From Clostridiales bacterium (GTDB lineage: Bacteria; Bacillota; Clostridia; Lachnospirales; Lachnospiraceae), in NCBI GenBank assembly GCA_018365455.1, contig JAGZJZ010000095.1, positions 1-17,221 of the forward strand: a stretch of DNA of 17,221 nt, written 5' to 3'. Made by a program: the position numbers and the translations under genes. Position 1 is the first letter of the stretch, and every line of letters starts with the position of its first letter. Positions 14,303-17,221 of the stretch are shown here, in pieces. The notes under the pieces were generated by a model. The model saw nothing but the letters and a program-made list of their open reading frames with translations. It made no database searches and was not told the DNA's origin.

Positions 14303-16864
14303 ATGTTTTCAGTAAAATGTGAAGAACGGATTGAAAATGGATTTGCAGATATAGTATCGGCATATCCGGAACTATTTGAAAAAATAAGAATAAAATTACA
14401 GGAGTGTTCTCCTCAGGAGACACTTTTGATGAAATATTTATACGCAACTATGCCTCTAAGTGATCTGGGAAATTACTCCTTCGAAGTCTTTTTGGATTAT
14501 GCGAAACAGGGTGCACTGCTGTGGGAACAGGGAGCATTTGCAGGAAAGTTGCCGGAAGATATTTTTTTGAATTACGTGGTTTACCATCGTATAAATGAAG
14601 AGGATATTTCTCCTTGCAGGACTTTTTTCTTTTCCTGTTTATCGGGACGGATTGAGAACAAAACGATGGAGGAAGCTGCACTTGAAGTAAATTACTGGTG
14701 TGCAGAAGAAGCTACATACCAGACTACCGATGACCGTACCGTTTCTCCCATGACCGTTTATAAAAGTGCTTTCGGACGCTGTGGGGAAGAATCTACTTTT
14801 ACAACCAGTGCACTGCGAAGTGTAGGAATTCCGGCGCGCCAGGTCTATGCTCCAAAATGGTCCCATTGCGATGACAATCATGCCTGGGTAGAAGTATGGT
14901 GTGATGGTAATTGGCATTTCCTTGGGGCTTGTGAACCGGAAGAAATATTAGACAAAGGCTGGTTTACCAATGCTTCATCCAGAGCCATGCTGGTTCATTC
15001 CAGATGGTTTGATTCCGTCCCGGCAGAGGAAGAAGTCATTCAGAAGGACGGCATGGTAACTGTTCTGGGACAGCTTAAGCGTTATGCACTGACCGAAAAA
15101 CTGATGGTACATGTAACCGACGGTAATGGAAAGCCGGTACCGGGAGCACTTGTAAAGTTTGAAATCCTGAACTACTCAGAGTTCGCCCCCATTGCGGCAA
15201 TCTTAACTGACGAAAAGGGACAGGCGGGATTCTGTACGGGACTTGGAAGCTGTCACCTGCATGTAATAAAGGACGGGCTGTTTGCTGAGAAGTTAGTGGA
15301 TGTAGAGAAACAAAAAGATTGTACGGTTTCTTTTGAGGCTGTCCTGGAAGGAGATCATTTATCTGATGCCAAAGCCGGATGCACACCAATGCTTCTGGAT
15401 CAGTGGCAGGATTTCGACGTGATTGCTCCAAAAGATGCCAGAATTAATACCAAACAGCCCCGGAAAGAACAAAAAGAAAGAGGGGAAGTGCGCTTCGCAG
15501 AAGCAGCAGCCCGCAGACAAAAAAAGGCAGCATCTTTTTATCAGGCGGAGAAAGCAGAAGAGATCTGCAGCACATATGGCAGAGAAATAGATGGAATTCT
15601 GAAAGAAAGCAGAGGGAACTTTGATGAAGTAGTGAACTTTCTGGCGCATACTGAAGAAACAGATCTGAGAAGAGAACTTCTCCTTGTTTTGACGAAAAAA
15701 GACTACCGTGATTTAAAGAGTGATGTACTGGAAGAGCATTTTAGAGAAAGCAAAATTTATACTCAAAATGTTCCTCATGACATTTTCATCCGCTATATTT
15801 TAAACCCAAGAGTCTATATCGAACCCCTCACAAAATACCGTGCGTTTATCCGGGAATTTTTTACAGAGGATCAGAAACAGGAATTTATATCAGATCCGCG
15901 CTGCATCTGGGAGTATGTGGAAGCTTCTGTAGGGGAAAAGAGAGACAGAGAATACGAAAGCCTGACTACATCACCCACAGGCTGTCTGCTCCTGAAAACA
16001 GGCAGCTATCAGTCAAAGAAGATTCTTTTTGTTGCAATCTGCCGTACCCTTGGCATAGCAGCAAGGTTAAACCCGGCTGATCTGGGTATGGAATATTATA
16101 AAGAGGGAGCATTTTGCCCCATTGTGGAAAATGCCGGAAAAGATTGTACACTGCGCCTGACAGCCGGAGACAGTACAAAATGGGTTTATTTCCAGAACTG
16201 GACGCTTGCTGTATGTAAAGACGGCGATTATCAGACGTTAAATTTGGCAGGAGAAGCATGGGAAGATGGCATGACAGTGGCGTTAGAGACCGGAATTTAC
16301 CGTGTGGTTACCTCTAACCGTCTGCCAAACGGAAATATCTTTGCAAAGACCTATTGTTTTGCATTAAATCAGGGAGAGAAAAAGGAATTAGAGCTTTCCC
16401 TGCGTGCAGCAAAGCTGTCTGACATGCTGGAAAATATTGAAATCAGTGATTTTGTGCTTCATCGGGAAGATGGCAGCGATATTATGGCATCTGAGATCAT
16501 TCAGAACAAAAAGAACCTGATTATCTGGTTGGAAGAGAGCAAAGAGCCTACGGAACATATTTTAAATGAATTATATGAGCGGAAAGAGGAATTTAACTGC
16601 ATTGACGGACAGATAATCTTCGTTGTGAAGGAGGCAAAATCCCTCCAGGATCCTACCCTATCCAGAACACTGGACAGCCTGAAGGACGTTCAGATCTATT
16701 ATGACAGTTTTACGGAAAATGTAAATACACTGGGCAGAAGGATGTATGTAGACCCGGATAAGTTACCCCTTATAATCGTGACCAACCCCGGCTTAAACGG
16801 AGTATATGCCACCAGCGGTTATAACGTTGGGACCGGGGATATGCTGCTTAGAATACTAAAATAG
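14303..16864 (+). CDS. Cytoplasmic multidomain transglutaminase-fold protein, PNGase-like core
   Basis: An 853-residue protein without a signal peptide or membrane span. A helical N-terminus (1 to about 145) leads into a transglutaminase/PNGase-type core: Cys160 in 'FGRCGEEST', 'ALRSVGIPARQVY', His193 in 'DDNHAWVEVW', then 'WHFLGACEPEEILDKGW'. The usual third residue, an Asp, is Gly208 by alignment with the PNGase 'H-x-D-x-C-E' block, while Glu211 lies close by. An Ig-like/CarboxypepD_reg-type module (about 265-347, 'VTDGNGKPVPGALVKFEI') follows, then a charged Lys/Gln/Glu/Arg-rich linker (about 380-430), a second transglutaminase-like module lacking the Cys (about 530-650), and a thioredoxin-fold-like tail without a CXXC pair (about 715-853). 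Family members may hydrolyse amide bonds or transfer acyl groups; its location suggests amide cleavage on an imported conjugate, which is inferred. It is the last gene before the bidirectional terminator. Confidence 0.78.
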   Translation: MFSVKCEERIENGFADIVSAYPELFEKIRIKLQECSPQETLLMKYLYATMPLSDLGNYSFEVFLDYAKQGALLWEQGAFAGKLPEDIFLNYVVYHRINEEDISPCRTFFFSCLSGRIENKTMEEAALEVNYWCAEEATYQTTDDRTVSPMTVYKSAFGRCGEESTFTTSALRSVGIPARQVYAPKWSHCDDNHAWVEVWCDGNWHFLGACEPEEILDKGWFTNASSRAMLVHSRWFDSVPAEEEVIQKDGMVTVLGQLKRYALTEKLMVHVTDGNGKPVPGALVKFEILNYSEFAPIAAILTDEKGQAGFCTGLGSCHLHVIKDGLFAEKLVDVEKQKDCTVSFEAVLEGDHLSDAKAGCTPMLLDQWQDFDVIAPKDARINTKQPRKEQKERGEVRFAEAAARRQKKAASFYQAEKAEEICSTYGREIDGILKESRGNFDEVVNFLAHTEETDLRRELLLVLTKKDYRDLKSDVLEEHFRESKIYTQNVPHDIFIRYILNPRVYIEPLTKYRAFIREFFTEDQKQEFISDPRCIWEYVEASVGEKRDREYESLTTSPTGCLLLKTGSYQSKKILFVAICRTLGIAARLNPADLGMEYYKEGAFCPIVENAGKDCTLRLTAGDSTKWVYFQNWTLAVCKDGDYQTLNLAGEAWEDGMTVALETGIYRVVTSNRLPNGNIFAKTYCFALNQGEKKELELSLRAAKLSDMLENIEISDFVLHREDGSDIMASEIIQNKKNLIIWLEESKEPTEHILNELYERKEEFNCIDGQIIFVVKEAKSLQDPTLSRTLDSLKDVQIYYDSFTENVNTLGRRMYVDPDKLPLIIVTNPGLNGVYATSGYNVGTGDMLLRILK

Positions 16865-16886
16865 CCTGTCCATTGTTTAGACAAAT

Positions 16887-16933
16887 AAAAAAGTGTAAAG
16901 CCTTTGATGATTCAATAGACTTTACACTTTTTT
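16887..16933. terminator. Bidirectional intrinsic terminator
   Basis: Perfect 14-bp arms (16887-16900 with 16920-16933) enclose a 19-nt loop. The stem starts with six A and ends with six T, so it can stop transcripts from both the plus-strand cluster and the minus-strand coiled-coil gene that converges on it. It begins 22 nt after the transglutaminase-fold stop codon. Confidence 0.88.
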
Positions 16934-16947
16934 ATATGTTAGGTTAT

Positions 16948-17221
16948 TTAAATATATCTTCTCAGGTCTGCTGTGTTTTTTGAGATCTGGTTATTATGCA
17001 TTTCGAGTTCACCGGATATTATAGCTATTTGATCAAACAATTCCGTGTTTGCTTCTTTTTGTGATATATAAAAATCTTCTGTCATCTTATAATTAGCACG
17101 CACGAGATTTTCAATGTCATCAAAACGCTTGTTATAAGCATTAAGTTCACAATTAACGTTCCCAAAATTAGTTTCAATGTCATCGAAACGCTTGTTATAA
17201 GCATTAAGTTCACAATTAACG
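16948..17221 (-). CDS. Coiled-coil repeat protein, C-terminal part (5' end off the window)
   Basis: The last 90 residues of a minus-strand gene whose start lies beyond the right edge; I read it directly from the sequence. It begins with two in-frame copies of a 21-residue unit (NVNCELNAYNKRFDDIE plus a short joint), followed by 'NLVRANYKMTEDFYISQKE' and ends '...DLRRYI'. Twenty-one residues equal three heptads. Leu, Phe and Ile recur with heptad-like spacing, so a parallel or trimeric coiled coil is likely. No family is recognised. The stop codon is only 14 bp from the bidirectional terminator. The number of repeats may vary between strains. Confidence 0.75.
   Translation of the reverse strand, partial: VNCELNAYNKRFDDIETNFGNVNCELNAYNKRFDDIENLVRANYKMTEDFYISQKEANTELFDQIAIISGELEMHNNQISKNTADLRRYI
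17109..17221. repeat. 63-bp-period tandem repeat inside the coiled-coil gene
   Basis: Positions 17109-17158 and 17172-17221 are 50-bp copies differing at one base (A17122 versus G17185), with a period of exactly 63 bp. The 13 bp between them belong to the same coding unit. The second copy is cut by the window edge, so more copies may follow. Near-identity at the DNA level shows a recent duplication or ongoing homogenisation. Confidence 0.9.

Noticed and set aside
17109..17221. Two near-identical 50-bp direct repeats 13 bp apart, CRISPR-like at first sight
   Set aside because: The 63-bp period keeps the reading frame of a minus-strand coding region, the units translate to a regular coiled-coil repeat, and the gap is too short and too coding-like for a spacer.

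Overview
The window looks like a chromosomal segment of a low-to-moderate GC Firmicute, most likely a gut Lachnospiraceae (Clostridium cluster XIVa) member. The reasons are AT-rich intergenic DNA, strong AGGAGG-type ribosome binding sites, a YesM/YesN-type two-component pair beside a CUT1 sugar ABC importer, an Ala/Lys/Glu-rich lipoprotein linker after the signal peptide, and a secreted protein joining an InlB-type repeat to a DUF5722-like glycosidase fold. No rRNA, tRNA, CRISPR array or transposase gene was seen.

Layout. Positions 1-383 hold no gene I can support. An Rpn/PD-(D/E)XK nuclease-family gene follows (384-1250), then a convergent intergenic gap with a striking structured hairpin (1274-1323). 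On the minus strand, reading leftward from 6908, come a YesM-type sensor kinase, its YesN/AraC-type response regulator (overlapping by 26 bp) and, 62 bp further on, a large secreted putative glycoside hydrolase (1407-3626). A 235-bp divergent control region with two inverted repeats separates these from a plus-strand cluster: sugar-binding lipoprotein, two permeases, a cytoplasmic GHL6-type glycosidase-like protein with a trimerization domain, an M17 leucyl aminopeptidase and an 853-residue cytoplasmic transglutaminase-fold protein. Intergenic hairpins lie after the binding protein and before the aminopeptidase. A bidirectional terminator (16887-16933) closes the cluster. The right edge cuts a minus-strand coiled-coil gene with a very recent 63-bp tandem duplication.

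How it may work together. The kinase and regulator probably sense an extracellular glycan cue. The secreted DUF5722-like protein may cut the polymer. The lipoprotein and permeases import the product, powered by an ATPase encoded elsewhere. The GHL6-type protein would process it in the cytoplasm. The unusual part is the last two genes, an aminopeptidase and a transglutaminase-fold protein whose active-site neighbourhood resembles peptide:N-glycanase (RCGE ... HxW.EVW ... ACE). Together with the sugar transporter this suggests a system for taking up and dismantling glycopeptides or amino-acid-decorated sugars. That is inference: the substrate cannot be read from the sequence.
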